Shown in pieces: positions 55,705 to 63,963 of a stretch of 64,000 bases of DNA; the stretch's first letter is position 1; every line of letters starts with the position of its first letter. The notes under the pieces were generated by a model. It did no database searches, was not told where the DNA came from, and was given only the letters and a program-made list of their open reading frames with translations. A program made the translations under genes and the position numbers. The stretch comes from Rhodobacteraceae bacterium Alg231-30 (GTDB lineage Bacteria > Pseudomonadota > Alphaproteobacteria > Rhodobacterales > Rhodobacteraceae), in the NCBI GenBank assembly GCA_900143615.1, contig FREU01000007.1, forward strand, positions 291,878 through 355,877, given 5' to 3'.

Positions 55705-56163
55705 TCAGCAGTCGCCCCCATTCAAACACTGCTGGACCGCCTCTTTGTCAGACTTCCGCGGCCCATAAAAGAGCGAGCCACCGCAAGGCCGGACTTCAAC
55801 AAAATACTCGCCCTTCTCCTTGCGAAGGAAGGTGATCAAATTTTCGCCCGGTAAGATTTTCTCACATATGTCTTCCACACACCCGACTTCGAAGGTAACC
55901 GGGTGCTCGAACTGAGAGGACTTGCTGCGCGAACCCAACCACCGGCCTTTGAACGATCCAGATGTAAGCTTTAGCTTGCCCGGCTCTGCTGCAAACTCCG
56001 GATCCTCCAAAGTAAATTCGCCTTCCACAACAATATAGCTTTTCTCGGAAGCATCCGCCGAGTGAAAACTGTCCCGAATGTCAGGTGGCAGGCAAGACAG
56101 TGCCATGGCGGCCCCAGGCAACATCACCACGGCAATGGGCGCAAAAAATTTCCGGTTCAGCAT
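55705..56163 (-). CDS. Exported hypothetical protein, possibly NTR/TIMP-like
   Basis: The 152-aa protein has a signal peptide (MLNRKFFAPIAVVMLPGAAMA) followed almost at once by a Cys (LSCLPPDIRDSFHSAD), a beta-rich middle (YIVVEGEFTLED, VTFEVGCVEDIC) and a C-terminal EYFVEVRPCGGSLFYGP. A Cys soon after cleavage and a following OB-like barrel recall netrin/TIMP-like domains, but I cannot be sure. Five further Cys suggest disulfides in the periplasm. It is 32 bp downstream of the SH3-domain gene and on the same strand. Confidence 0.6.
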   Translation of the reverse strand: MLNRKFFAPIAVVMLPGAAMALSCLPPDIRDSFHSADASEKSYIVVEGEFTLEDPEFAAEPGKLKLTSGSFKGRWLGSRSKSSQFEHPVTFEVGCVEDICEKILPGENLITFLRKEKGEYFVEVRPCGGSLFYGPRKSDKEAVQQCLNGGDC

Positions 56164-56195
56164 TTCTCACAACTCCTTTGTGCCAAACCAAAGCT

Positions 56196-56828
56196 CTAAT
56201 GGTGGGCCGCTGCCGCGCTTGTGATGGTGTAAAGGTCAGACATGCCCGAGCTGCCCTGACCATACAGAATCTTGCCCCGATGCAGATCCAGTTGGATTTT
56301 TACGTCACGAGATTTGTCATAGAGATAGACCGACCATTCGTCTCGGTCGCTCTCCTCAAACTGGAAGCGTGGATTTCCATCAGCTCCGCCCTCATCCCAT
56401 GAAGTCGCGCCATCCCATGTGAACATGCCGCCATCAAAGAGCACCTGCGCAACATTGAAGCCGTTGGCCGCTCCAAACTTTCCTGCCGAGGTCGCTTCGG
56501 GTTCGCCAACATAGGGCTGCAACGCAGCGCATTTGTCGAAAACCCCGACCAGATCGTGTTGAGAGCACATTATCCCACCCCACTGAAACCCTGTTTTTCC
56601 GTTCGACAAACGAACCGCAAACCATTCGTAGCCATTCATCGTGACACCGGTTCGACCCAGGATGGTGAGATCGTCGTTTAGTCGAAGAGAGCCGGTCTGC
56701 GCGTAATTCATTCCCGGTCCAGAACGCACTTTGCCGCCGTAAGACAGTCCAGCTTGTGGCAAGCTTTCAGCATGAGACATAGATGCGACTATTCCGAGAG
56801 TAGCTATGGCGGCAAGTACCAATTTCAT
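56196..56828 (-). CDS. Exported protein with bacterial SH3 domain
   Basis: The 210-aa protein has a signal peptide (MKLVLAAIATLGIVASMSHA) and an SH3b domain at about residues 25-85: GGKVRSGPGMNYAQTGSLRLNDDLTILGRTGVTMNGYEWFAVRLSNGKTGFQWGGIM. The C-terminal 120 residues (FNVAQVLFDGGMFTWDG, FEESDRDEWSVYLYDKSRDVKIQLDLHRGKI) are not recognised. SH3b domains bind peptidoglycan or proteins in the periplasm. The ATG at 56828 begins the signal peptide; a longer frame exists upstream. Confidence 0.75.
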   Translation of the reverse strand: MKLVLAAIATLGIVASMSHAESLPQAGLSYGGKVRSGPGMNYAQTGSLRLNDDLTILGRTGVTMNGYEWFAVRLSNGKTGFQWGGIMCSQHDLVGVFDKCAALQPYVGEPEATSAGKFGAANGFNVAQVLFDGGMFTWDGATSWDEGGADGNPRFQFEESDRDEWSVYLYDKSRDVKIQLDLHRGKILYGQGSSGMSDLYTITSAAAAHH

Positions 56829-56969
56829 TTGTATTATTTTCCAAATTGTGGGTTCCGGTAGAGTTGCGTCGCTAAGGCGGGCAGTCAAATTTTTTGAGCA
56901 ACCAAACTGTGTTTGGTTGCCTTTTCAGACCAGTATCACCTGATCGGTTCAAGTTAGAGTGAAGGATGT

Positions 56970-57263
56970 TTAGCAATCATCCGCAGGTAGCATTACGATA
57001 TTTGAGTAACGTCCATCAGACGTCGTAACTGCAGCGCAGGCGCCGGTGTCACGATTGAACCAGTAGTTTGTGAGGCCGTCGTTTCGGATGATTTCATAGC
57101 CGAGGTTTTGAATTCCGAGTTCCGCTTGTCCCGCGCGAGCGCCTTGAAAGGGAGTGAGATCGGTGCTGCTCCCTACAGCTGGTGCTGAGCTGGTCGTGCC
57201 TTCGTCGCATGCGGCAAGCATGAAAAGCGGAATTGCGATGGCAGCGGTGCGCATTTTAAACAT
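56970..57263 (-). CDS. Small lipoprotein
   Basis: The 97-aa protein has a lipobox (AIPLFMLAAC) and a mature region FQGARAGQAELGIQNLGYEIIRNDGLTNYWFNRDTGACAAVTTSDGRYSNI. That pattern recurs in many small proteobacterial lipoproteins and exported proteins (repeat unit of the type LQ-x-x-GY-x-x-x-R-x-DGLT-x-YWW-x-x-x-TG-x-C). Its role is unknown. AAGGAA precedes the ATG. It is upstream of the SH3 gene on the same strand, separated by about 140 bp. Confidence 0.75.
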   Translation of the reverse strand: MFKMRTAAIAIPLFMLAACDEGTTSSAPAVGSSTDLTPFQGARAGQAELGIQNLGYEIIRNDGLTNYWFNRDTGACAAVTTSDGRYSNIVMLPADDC

Positions 57264-57591
57264 GTCTTATTCCTTGAAATAGCGATTGGCAAAAAGTCTA
57301 GCGGTTCCACGATTGAATTGTGACGCGCCGTGGTCAAACGTGAGCCCTTCTTTCGCACCGGTCAAGAATTTTGCAGCGTGCAAAATCCGACCGTGATCCC
57401 AATTTTTCATAAGCAGGGCAAAAGATGCCACGCATCAAAACGGCAGGCTTGGAACTTAGCCGTCAAAACGCGGCAGGCATTCGTACGTGGATGTCCATCA
57501 AGGGAATCAAAGCGTTGTCAGATGCAATATTGATGATAACGTGAGGTGAATTGGGAAAGGATAACTACACTTCTTGCCATAGGAGATTTCT
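57264..57591. other. 330-bp intergenic region between divergent exported-protein genes
   Basis: It must contain the promoters of the lipoprotein gene (minus) and of the 203-aa protein gene (plus). I see no clear operator or structured element in it. Confidence 0.4.
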
Positions 57592-58203
57592 ATGAATTCA
57601 AAGATGTTCTGCTGCACAGTTTTTGGCAGCGTGATTGCTACAGCCACTCTGGCGATGACAGACGCGGATAACGCCTGTATTGACCATCTCCGCGAAGTCG
57701 GAGGACCGGATGGCAAGTCTGGAACAATCGAGAGTTCAATGGGATCAGAAGCCGGCACGCTTGTGATGATGCGGGACGCGGGCAATACACTGTGGCGGTG
57801 CGTTGCGTATAAGGACGGAACAATTGGAGAAATGTCCGTCGTCGACGCCGCGGATGATGGCCAAGGAGCGATGTCTGGATCAGACGGTGCCACTACCCAA
57901 CAACATGTCAAATTCGCGGCTGGTTCGACTGGCGCTGAGTTGACAGGCACACTGCAACCTGGCGCATCCAGCCAGTATGTCCTTGGCGCAAAAAACGAAC
58001 AATTCCTCTACGTCCGTGTGGCTCCACGCAACGGCGCACTTGACTACGTAATCCGCAACCCTGATGGCTCAGATTTGCTGGGTCTTATGACGTCGGAGAA
58101 GGAATACCGTGGACAGCTCTGGCAAACTGGCGATCATGTTGTGGAGGTGATTAACCGAGGCTCGTTTTCGGTAGATTACAACGTGATTTTTGGCATTGAA
58201 TAA
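57592..58203 (+). CDS. Exported hypothetical protein with pre-peptidase-like C-terminal domain
   Basis: The 203-aa protein has a signal peptide (MNSKMFCCTVFGSVIATATLAM). Its N-terminal part (ACIDHLREVGGPDGKSGTIESSMGSEAGTLVMMRDAGNTLWRCVAY) recalls the small exported family with Cys-paired beta strands. The C-terminal half (VKFAAGSTGAELTGTLQPGASSQYVLGAKNEQFLYVRVAPRNGALDYVIRNPDGSDLL) resembles bacterial pre-peptidase C-terminal/IPR domains. AGGAG precedes the ATG. It may head the plus-strand gene row that continues to 61.5 kb. Its role is unknown. Confidence 0.75.
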   Translation: MNSKMFCCTVFGSVIATATLAMTDADNACIDHLREVGGPDGKSGTIESSMGSEAGTLVMMRDAGNTLWRCVAYKDGTIGEMSVVDAADDGQGAMSGSDGATTQQHVKFAAGSTGAELTGTLQPGASSQYVLGAKNEQFLYVRVAPRNGALDYVIRNPDGSDLLGLMTSEKEYRGQLWQTGDHVVEVINRGSFSVDYNVIFGIE

Positions 58204-58282
58204 TCCAAATCCGAGTATTGGCCATTCGCTGAGATGAATGAACTACCGGCAAACACGCAATGCAAGTGTAAGGGAGAGCGAA

Positions 58283-58456
58283 ATGCATTTTGATCTTGTT
58301 CACGCCGCTGTAATCGTTGTGGCTTTGGTGCTGACCAACATCGCCTTTAAGGCGACAGGAGTGGTTGGCGATGACGATACACATCGTTGGAGCTGGAAGC
58401 GTTTCCTCGCATATTTCGTTGTTATCGCGCTGATAAACATAGTTTGGCCTATGTGA
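58283..58456 (+). CDS. Small membrane protein (57 aa)
   Basis: The 57-aa protein has two hydrophobic segments (LVHAAVIVVALVLTNIAF and FLAYFVVIALINIVWPM) separated by a short charged loop GVVGDDDTHRWSWKR. The ATG at 58283 follows GGGAGAG; the frame upstream has no such site. It lies between the exported 203-aa protein and the PTP-like gene. It may anchor or assemble a partner in the membrane; no family is recognised. Confidence 0.65.
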   Translation: MHFDLVHAAVIVVALVLTNIAFKATGVVGDDDTHRWSWKRFLAYFVVIALINIVWPM

Positions 58457-58505
58457 GCAACGGTTCGGGTAATATTGCAGCACATTAGTCTTGGGGAGTT
58501 GGGCA

Positions 58506-59150
58506 TTGAGATTGGTTACATTGATTGCATTGATGATTGCGACGGCGTCTGCATCTCTTGCGGATGTGACAAGTCGCAGCGGAGGGCCGTCTGAAAAAGC
58601 GATGATTGCGCGTGGCGGAGATGGCGGGATCGAGGGTGTTGCGTTCTTCCGACCGGTATTGAGCGGAGTTCTTTATCGATCTGGCTTCAAGGGGGGCGAC
58701 AAGGCCCGCACGGGCCTTTCCGACACTCAAAGAAGCGCTTTGTGCACCGCGGGATTTTCAAGCGGTTTTTACGCCGACTTTGGCAAAAACACCGAATACG
58801 GCGCGACCGATTGCACAACCGGAAACTTCGACTATCAAAGCGCCCGATCTTCCAGACCCGCCAACGTCATGCAGGCAATCTATGACGTCGTGGAAAACCC
58901 TGAAAAGGGTCCAGTTCTCGTGCATTGCATGTGGGGTGTACATTCTTCTGGTGCTCTGTCGGCCATGGCCTTGGTGCAATTCTGCGACTGGTCCGAAGAT
59001 CGCGCGAAAAAGTATTGGGACGAGGCCCGCAATGGAGCGCCCTGTTCTGGAGGCTGTGATCAATGGATAGACGCGAAGTTTTCCAAGTTCTCTGTGAGCC
59101 CTAATTTGACAATTTCAAAAGAGCAACAAGCCGCCATTTGCCCTGAGTAG
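58506..59150 (+). CDS. Exported protein-tyrosine-phosphatase-like protein with altered active site
   Basis: The 214-aa protein has a signal peptide (MRLVTLIALMIATASASLA). It resembles dual-specificity phosphatases at ILYRSGFKGG-like strands, KNTEYGATDC and above all VLVHCMWGVHSSGALSAMAL. The canonical loop is H-C-x2-G-x2-R; here Ser stands where the phosphate-binding Arg should be. A C-terminal GAPCSGGCDQWIDAKFSKF has two Cys. It could be inactive or bind rather than cleave phosphoesters. The TTG at 58506 is chosen after GGGGAG. The kinase-like gene starts 8 bp after its stop. Confidence 0.7.
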   Translation: MRLVTLIALMIATASASLADVTSRSGGPSEKAMIARGGDGGIEGVAFFRPVLSGVLYRSGFKGGDKARTGLSDTQRSALCTAGFSSGFYADFGKNTEYGATDCTTGNFDYQSARSSRPANVMQAIYDVVENPEKGPVLVHCMWGVHSSGALSAMALVQFCDWSEDRAKKYWDEARNGAPCSGGCDQWIDAKFSKFSVSPNLTISKEQQAAICPE

Positions 59151-59158
59151 GACAACAA

Positions 59159-60586
59159 ATGCTCCGATATATCGCACTAGCATGTCTTTTCCCGACGTTA
59201 GTTTCGGCCAATGACATGGTGGTCGGATCTGAAAGGACCTTCACGAGCCCTAGCGGGCTGACTGAGAGATGTGTTGCGATAGCCGCGATCCCAAGCGGCG
59301 TTTACTCCGAACATGATCTGAAGCTGGAAAAGTCCTATTGCGGCGTCGATTTTTATGCGCCGGACATTGCGCTTTGTCCGAAAACCTGGAGTACGAGTCC
59401 GGGGACAGCGGTTTATGATATTTCAGAGGGCCCCTACGTTGGTCAGCGTGCCGAGTTCGAACGCAACGCCTGCAAAGAGGGAAAGTCTGCCAGTAGCCTG
59501 TCCAAAGATAGAATTCTGAAATTCAAACAGACAATGAACCAAAAAGGCACCAGCGGCACATTCTCGACCTCGTCGCTATTATACTATCATTTTTCGCGTT
59601 ACTTCGACATGACAGTTAAGATCCCTGTTGCAGTTTGGAGAACCATGGACGCCCAAACGCATCTAACCGAAGTCGCCTCGACTGGCCTTGCAATATCAGG
59701 TGGACGTCATGGTGGGCGCATGAACCATGAGGGCTGGCGCATTCTCGTTGCCGCAGAGGAAAAGCCGGAAACCTATCAACCCACTGACGAGCTGTTTACA
59801 GCGGACAGACAGCAGATTTACGGCGTGCTTCTTGATAGCCCCGGACATCGATATGGGTCTGAAATCAATGGCACCCGTAAATCAGGTTGGGGTAAGGGAC
59901 AGAACAGGGATTTTCAGCAAACGCCTGCGTTTTTGGCATTGCGTTCCGAACTACTGCTTAGAGAAGCAATTGTGGAAGGCGTACATGAGGGCCGCAAGGA
60001 TCGCCAAATCAACAAGGATCTTGGCGAAGAGTTGGATGACCGTCAAATGGTATTCTGGATGCAGGAATTGACTGAAATTGTCCTGTTGGATTTCATTTTT
60101 AGTCAGCAAGACCGCGTCGGCAACATCGACTTCACACCCTATTGGTACTGGGTCGAAGGAACAGATTTGAAGCATAAGAAGGCCAAGCACCATGCAGCGG
60201 GCAAAGAGGGCATTCCAGACGCAGCGATATTAGTTCGACGCACCAATTTGAACGATAATGATGCTGGTGGAAAAGTCGCCTATGCCAATTTTGCTAAGTC
60301 GACGCAAATGCTTGAGAAGTTGCGTCATTTCAACGCCGAGACGTACGGCAAACTGATCAAGTTAGATGCCGACTTGCAAAATGGTGGAGCGATATACAAC
60401 TGGCTTTCGACGAGCCTCGGGTTGAGCGAACGGCAGGTTCAGCAAGTTGTTCGGAACACGCGCTTGGCCACTTCAATCCTGCAGGAAACATGTGCCTCGG
60501 GTGATATGATTTTTGACCTCGATGCCGCGGCATTCTTTGTGAGTGGCCAAGCCGATGCGGCGGAGGTTCAGTGTCGTGCGAAATAG
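59159..60586 (+). CDS. Exported protein with kinase-like motifs (putative atypical kinase)
   Basis: The 475-aa protein has a signal peptide (MLRYIALACLFPTLVSA). Residues 115-165 read KDRILKFKQTMNQKGTSGTFSTSSLLYYHFSRYFDM, with a Lys suited to bind ATP (K121 or K123). Residues 309-323 read LLDFIFSQQDRVGNI, placing D318 and N322 as in the catalytic D-x4-N of HipA/Fam20C/CotH-type kinases, and NLNDNDAGG (D366, D368) fits the metal-binding strand. This is inferred from motif order only; no established family was recognised. The N-terminal 110 residues hold five Cys. It lies 8 bp after the PTP-like gene and overlaps the metallophosphoesterase gene. Confidence 0.6.
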   Translation: MLRYIALACLFPTLVSANDMVVGSERTFTSPSGLTERCVAIAAIPSGVYSEHDLKLEKSYCGVDFYAPDIALCPKTWSTSPGTAVYDISEGPYVGQRAEFERNACKEGKSASSLSKDRILKFKQTMNQKGTSGTFSTSSLLYYHFSRYFDMTVKIPVAVWRTMDAQTHLTEVASTGLAISGGRHGGRMNHEGWRILVAAEEKPETYQPTDELFTADRQQIYGVLLDSPGHRYGSEINGTRKSGWGKGQNRDFQQTPAFLALRSELLLREAIVEGVHEGRKDRQINKDLGEELDDRQMVFWMQELTEIVLLDFIFSQQDRVGNIDFTPYWYWVEGTDLKHKKAKHHAAGKEGIPDAAILVRRTNLNDNDAGGKVAYANFAKSTQMLEKLRHFNAETYGKLIKLDADLQNGGAIYNWLSTSLGLSERQVQQVVRNTRLATSILQETCASGDMIFDLDAAAFFVSGQADAAEVQCRAK

Positions 60587-61520
60587 ACTAAAGACGTTGC
60601 GGGTCACGCTGTCGGTTTTCCTTTTGTCTTGCAATCCCTTGCTGGCGCTCGACGTTGTTGTCATTTCCGATTTGAACGGCAGCTACGGCTCGACCCGATA
60701 CAGCGAACGCGTTGGTGCGGCCATTTCGCGGATAATCGAACTTGACCCGGATCTTGTCATTTCGACCGGCGACATGGTGGCAGGGCAGCGTAAACCTGTG
60801 TTGTCTGAGAATGAAGTTTTGGCCATGTGGCGCTCTTTTCATGCGCAGGTTTCAGATCCGCTACAGAAGGCAGGTATTCCTTTTGTTGTGACACCCGGAA
60901 ATCACGATGCGTCTGCGTATGGCGGTTTCGAGCGAGAGCGGGAGATATTTGAACTGGAATGGAAAGCGCGAAAACCGCGCTTGAATTATCTGGACGACGC
61001 AGATTTTCCGTTTTTTTATGCCTTTGAATTGGGCGGTGTTGTGTTTGCATCGTTGGATGCAACAACTCTGGGGCCTTTGTCCGGCGGACAAAATGAACGT
61101 ATCGCTCGCCTTTCCGAAGGAAGAAAACCAATTGTCACTTTTAGCCATCTGCCGCTCTGGCCATTTGCACAGCAACGGGAGAAAGAGATCATCGGTGATC
61201 CGCTCCTGGAAAGCGTCTATCAAGCAAATGGTGTCGTCTTGCATCTTTCAGGTCATCACCACGCCTACTTTCCTGGATGGAAAAATGGCGTTGCCTATAT
61301 CTCGCAGGCTTGTCTTGGTGGAGGTTCACGAATGCTAATCGGTGAACAAAAACGTTCCGAACATAGCTTTACGCAACTAACCTTTGCACCAGATTCTACA
61401 TTTTCGGTAACAGCACTTAAAGCTCCGAACTTCCTTGAAGCTATTGAGAACGAAACACTTCCCAGCCAAATTCGCTCGCCTAAAGCTGTTTTGCAGCGAC
61501 TGGATCTAATCTCTCCCTAA
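60576..61520 (+). CDS. Exported calcineurin-type metallophosphoesterase
   Basis: The 314-aa protein has a signal peptide (LRVTLSVFLLSCNPLLA). It carries the five metallophosphoesterase blocks: VVVISDLNGSYGS, VISTGDMVAGQ, VVTPGNHDAS, VTFSHLPLWP and HLSGHHHAYFPG. The first block has D-x-N where D-x-H is usual, and otherwise metal ligands are present. The GTG at 60576 is chosen since it follows GGCGGAGG and overlaps the upstream stop by 11 bp; an ATG at 60555 is an alternative. It is probably co-transcribed with the PTP-like and kinase-like genes. Its 3' end overlaps the DUF4956 gene by 4 bp. Confidence 0.85.
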   Translation: MRNRLKTLRVTLSVFLLSCNPLLALDVVVISDLNGSYGSTRYSERVGAAISRIIELDPDLVISTGDMVAGQRKPVLSENEVLAMWRSFHAQVSDPLQKAGIPFVVTPGNHDASAYGGFEREREIFELEWKARKPRLNYLDDADFPFFYAFELGGVVFASLDATTLGPLSGGQNERIARLSEGRKPIVTFSHLPLWPFAQQREKEIIGDPLLESVYQANGVVLHLSGHHHAYFPGWKNGVAYISQACLGGGSRMLIGEQKRSEHSFTQLTFAPDSTFSVTALKAPNFLEAIENETLPSQIRSPKAVLQRLDLISP

Positions 61521-62272
61521 AATGTTACTTTGACCTCGACGGTATTGGAAACGGTCTCCGCAATCTTGGTTTCAAGCTGAGCTTCCTGTACTTTTTCATT
61601 TGCCAAAAACAACAAATCAACGCGCGACTTCCCCGGTGCTTGATGCTTGTTGATGAGTTGCCAGCCAGCGGCAGAAGCAAACAGCTGTATCGATTGTGCG
61701 GCTTTTTCAGTCTCCGCAAAATCTTGCCCGCGGAGGGACAAGCTGACGCTGGTTTTCCGCCCACCCAGCCAGATAAAGCCCCATGCCGTCAATGCCACGC
61801 ACAACGCCATTACTGGCAAACCCAGCCCGACAGCCAGACCAAGGATAGTCACCAATATCATCTCAACAGTATCGATTGGGTCATCCAGATTGGACCGAAA
61901 GCGCAAAAGTGCCCCAATACCAAAAACGACGAACCCAATCATCGAACCGTGCTGAACAACCAGAAAGCCGACAACCATCCCAATGAGGGCGTAAAGGAAG
62001 AACAGCTGAGGCATCATTAAGTCGTTCACGTTCCGGCGGCGTCCCCGCCGAACCGGATGGAAAACCAACAAGGCAGTGAGTGCGACGACCACGGCCACGT
62101 TGAAGAGAAAATACAGCAACTCTTCCGGGCCCTGAAATTGAGCCCAGCTCTGTCCTATCGATATTTCCTCACTCGCGGAGTCTGCCAAAAACTCTGCTGG
62201 ATCCATCTGCGCCATGAGCAAAGCTGGACAGGCTGAAAGTATCACTGAAACCAGAAGTCTTGGTGCGTTCAT
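61517..62272 (-). CDS. DUF4956 membrane protein
   Basis: The 251-aa protein has a signal-like N-terminus and about four membrane helices at residues 55-160, with the family motif GALLRFRSNLDDPIDTVEMILVTILGLAVGLGLP. A cytoplasmic ferredoxin-like tail follows (about 170-251). DUF4956 proteins often occur beside VTC-type polyphosphate polymerases and CotH-type kinases. The ATG at 62272 follows GGAGAAC. It is convergent with the metallophosphoesterase gene and divergent from the beta-propeller gene (155 bp). Confidence 0.85.
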   Translation of the reverse strand: MNAPRLLVSVILSACPALLMAQMDPAEFLADSASEEISIGQSWAQFQGPEELLYFLFNVAVVVALTALLVFHPVRRGRRRNVNDLMMPQLFFLYALIGMVVGFLVVQHGSMIGFVVFGIGALLRFRSNLDDPIDTVEMILVTILGLAVGLGLPVMALCVALTAWGFIWLGGRKTSVSLSLRGQDFAETEKAAQSIQLFASAAGWQLINKHQAPGKSRVDLLFLANEKVQEAQLETKIAETVSNTVEVKVTF

Positions 62273-62427
62273 ATTGCGTTCTCCAACCTTTCTGAAAAAC
62301 ACTACCTGCACATTGAGCCTCGCTCCAACAGTTTCCATTCTCCGCTCGACCATGCGTTGCTATTTTATGCGCCGTGCACCAAGCTAACGACCGACCAAAC
62401 AGGATCTGGAACGTCTGAAAAACAAAA

Positions 62428-63300
62428 ATGAAAGTAGCTTCTTCTATCCCTCTTGGACTTACTTTGTTCAGCTTTTTCATGTTTGCCTTCGTTGGCTCCG
62501 GCAAAGGAGAGCCGTTACGATTAATTGGCAGTTTCGAAGTGAGGAACAAGCACAAGGGCTATTCTGAACCATCGGGTTTGTCTCCATCATCGGTTGAAGG
62601 TCTTTTTTGGACAGTCAGCGATGCGGATGCCAAGTTGCATTTGTTGACCAGTGATGGCCAACTTAAAAACGCATTTCATTTACCTGAAGCTTTGGGGGCC
62701 GATCTTGAAGCCGTTGCATCACGCCTGGACGGTAGCGTCTTGCTTTTGCAAGAGCGGGATTGGGCAATCACTGTCTTAAAGCCGACCACTCCTATTTCAC
62801 TTGAAAGGATCCTCATCAAGCGGATGCGTGGGTTCGGGAGGTACTCACACTTGTTTCGCGCCAATCCCACAAACAAAGGTCCCGAAGGCATAGCTGTGGA
62901 TCCCGAGACGGGAACAGTTTTTCTTGCGATAGAAGGCGAGCCACGCGTTTTGCTGACTCTCTCACCTCAACTGACCGAAATCGTCAACGCAACTAGTTTG
63001 TCCAAGGAAAACGGGTTTGCGTCACCCAAAGCAAAGGACGGAGAACTCGACGTTAGTGGTTTGGCTTGGTCCCCATTTAGCAACACACTTTGGATGCTGA
63101 GTGACACCGGTAAGTGCGTCTTCGTTTACAACCCAAATACAGGCATAGCTGAACGGATTGATTTGAAATTCCACAATTCAGGGGAAAAAACTTGGGTAAA
63201 AAACGCTGAAGGCATCGTGGTTGATGAGGAAGCTCAACGGATTTTCGTCCTTACAGATGACGGAAAAGACTCTCGCCTGTTTGTGTTTGAAAGACCTTAG
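62428..63300 (+). CDS. SdiA-regulated / phytase-like beta-propeller exported protein
   Basis: The 290-aa protein has a signal peptide (IPLGLTLFSFFMFAFVGSGKG). It shows the SdiA-regulated/esterase-like phytase pattern: EPSGLSPSSVEGLFWTVSDADAKLHLL, LGADLEAVASRLDGSVLLLQERD, NKGPEGIAVDPETGTVFLAIEGEP, LDVSGLAWSPFSNTLWMLSD and NAEGIVVDEEAQRIFVLTDDGK. These proteins form beta-propellers in the periplasm and are of uncertain substrate; phytase-like phosphoester hydrolysis has been suggested for some. It lies at the end of the exported-protein gene group and is the last intact gene before the rrn operon. Confidence 0.82.
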   Translation: MKVASSIPLGLTLFSFFMFAFVGSGKGEPLRLIGSFEVRNKHKGYSEPSGLSPSSVEGLFWTVSDADAKLHLLTSDGQLKNAFHLPEALGADLEAVASRLDGSVLLLQERDWAITVLKPTTPISLERILIKRMRGFGRYSHLFRANPTNKGPEGIAVDPETGTVFLAIEGEPRVLLTLSPQLTEIVNATSLSKENGFASPKAKDGELDVSGLAWSPFSNTLWMLSDTGKCVFVYNPNTGIAERIDLKFHNSGEKTWVKNAEGIVVDEEAQRIFVLTDDGKDSRLFVFERP

Positions 63301-63469
63301 CTCGTCCTGTGGATCAACGTCTGGTGGGCTTGTTGGTTCCGCACGAGCGACCCTCTCCCCAAGCGGGTTTTACTAAGTGGGTGGTCGACTGTCCGGTTTG
63401 GGCCGTTTGCATCAGTTTCCCTTCTTCTGCGCTTTTGCTCGCAGCGCATTAGATTGGAAAGGCCTCCCT

Positions 63470-63720
63470 TGCCCCGCTACATCACTCTTAGTCCCGCTCT
63501 TTACGAACATCTCCGTCACGAAGCAAAGGTTCACGACCGGACGATCAAGGCTCAAGCTTTACACTGGCTCGTTATCGGCTATTCTGCGGAACCCAGAAAT
63601 CGTTCAGCGCGCCCATGAGGCTCTGGCAGACATGATCGAGACGGCGGTCCTAACGCCTGATCCTGAAGCACAAGACGGCTATGCGATCACGCTGCATGGC
63701 GATTGTACTGGAATCTTAGG
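63470..63720 (+). pseudogene. ParD-like antitoxin gene with a frameshift
   Basis: The first frame reads LPRYITLSPALYEHLRHEAKVHDRTIKAQALHWLVIGYSA. The second, shifted by one base, continues ILRNPEIVQRAHEALADMIETAVLTPDP. Together they resemble the ParD-like family (basic N-terminal strand followed by helices that end in an acidic tail). The break lies near 63585. There is no matching ParE-like toxin gene nearby. It is a decayed fragment next to the tRNA-fMet terminator. Confidence 0.5.
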
Positions 63721-63738
63721 AGCTTACGGGGGTTCTCA

Positions 63739-63778
63739 AAAAGAAAAACTCCCGGGCGCTGTTTTGCGAGCCGGGAGT
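63739..63778 (-). terminator. Rho-independent terminator of the rrn operon / tRNA-fMet
   Basis: ACTCCCGG and CCGGGAGT form an 8-bp stem. On the minus strand it is followed by TTTTCTTTT. It lies 11 bp after the tRNA-fMet 3' end, as expected at the close of an rRNA operon. Confidence 0.85.
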
Positions 63779-63788
63779 CAATTTTCAT

Positions 63789-63865
<77 letters not shown>

Positions 63866-63963
63866 GAACCGGGCCAATTGTATTGGCCTGAGTTGCCTCA
63901 TCTAGATTTTGGTGAGGCATTGATTTCATCGTAGAGAGATACGTTTTATCCTGAAGTCGTTTA

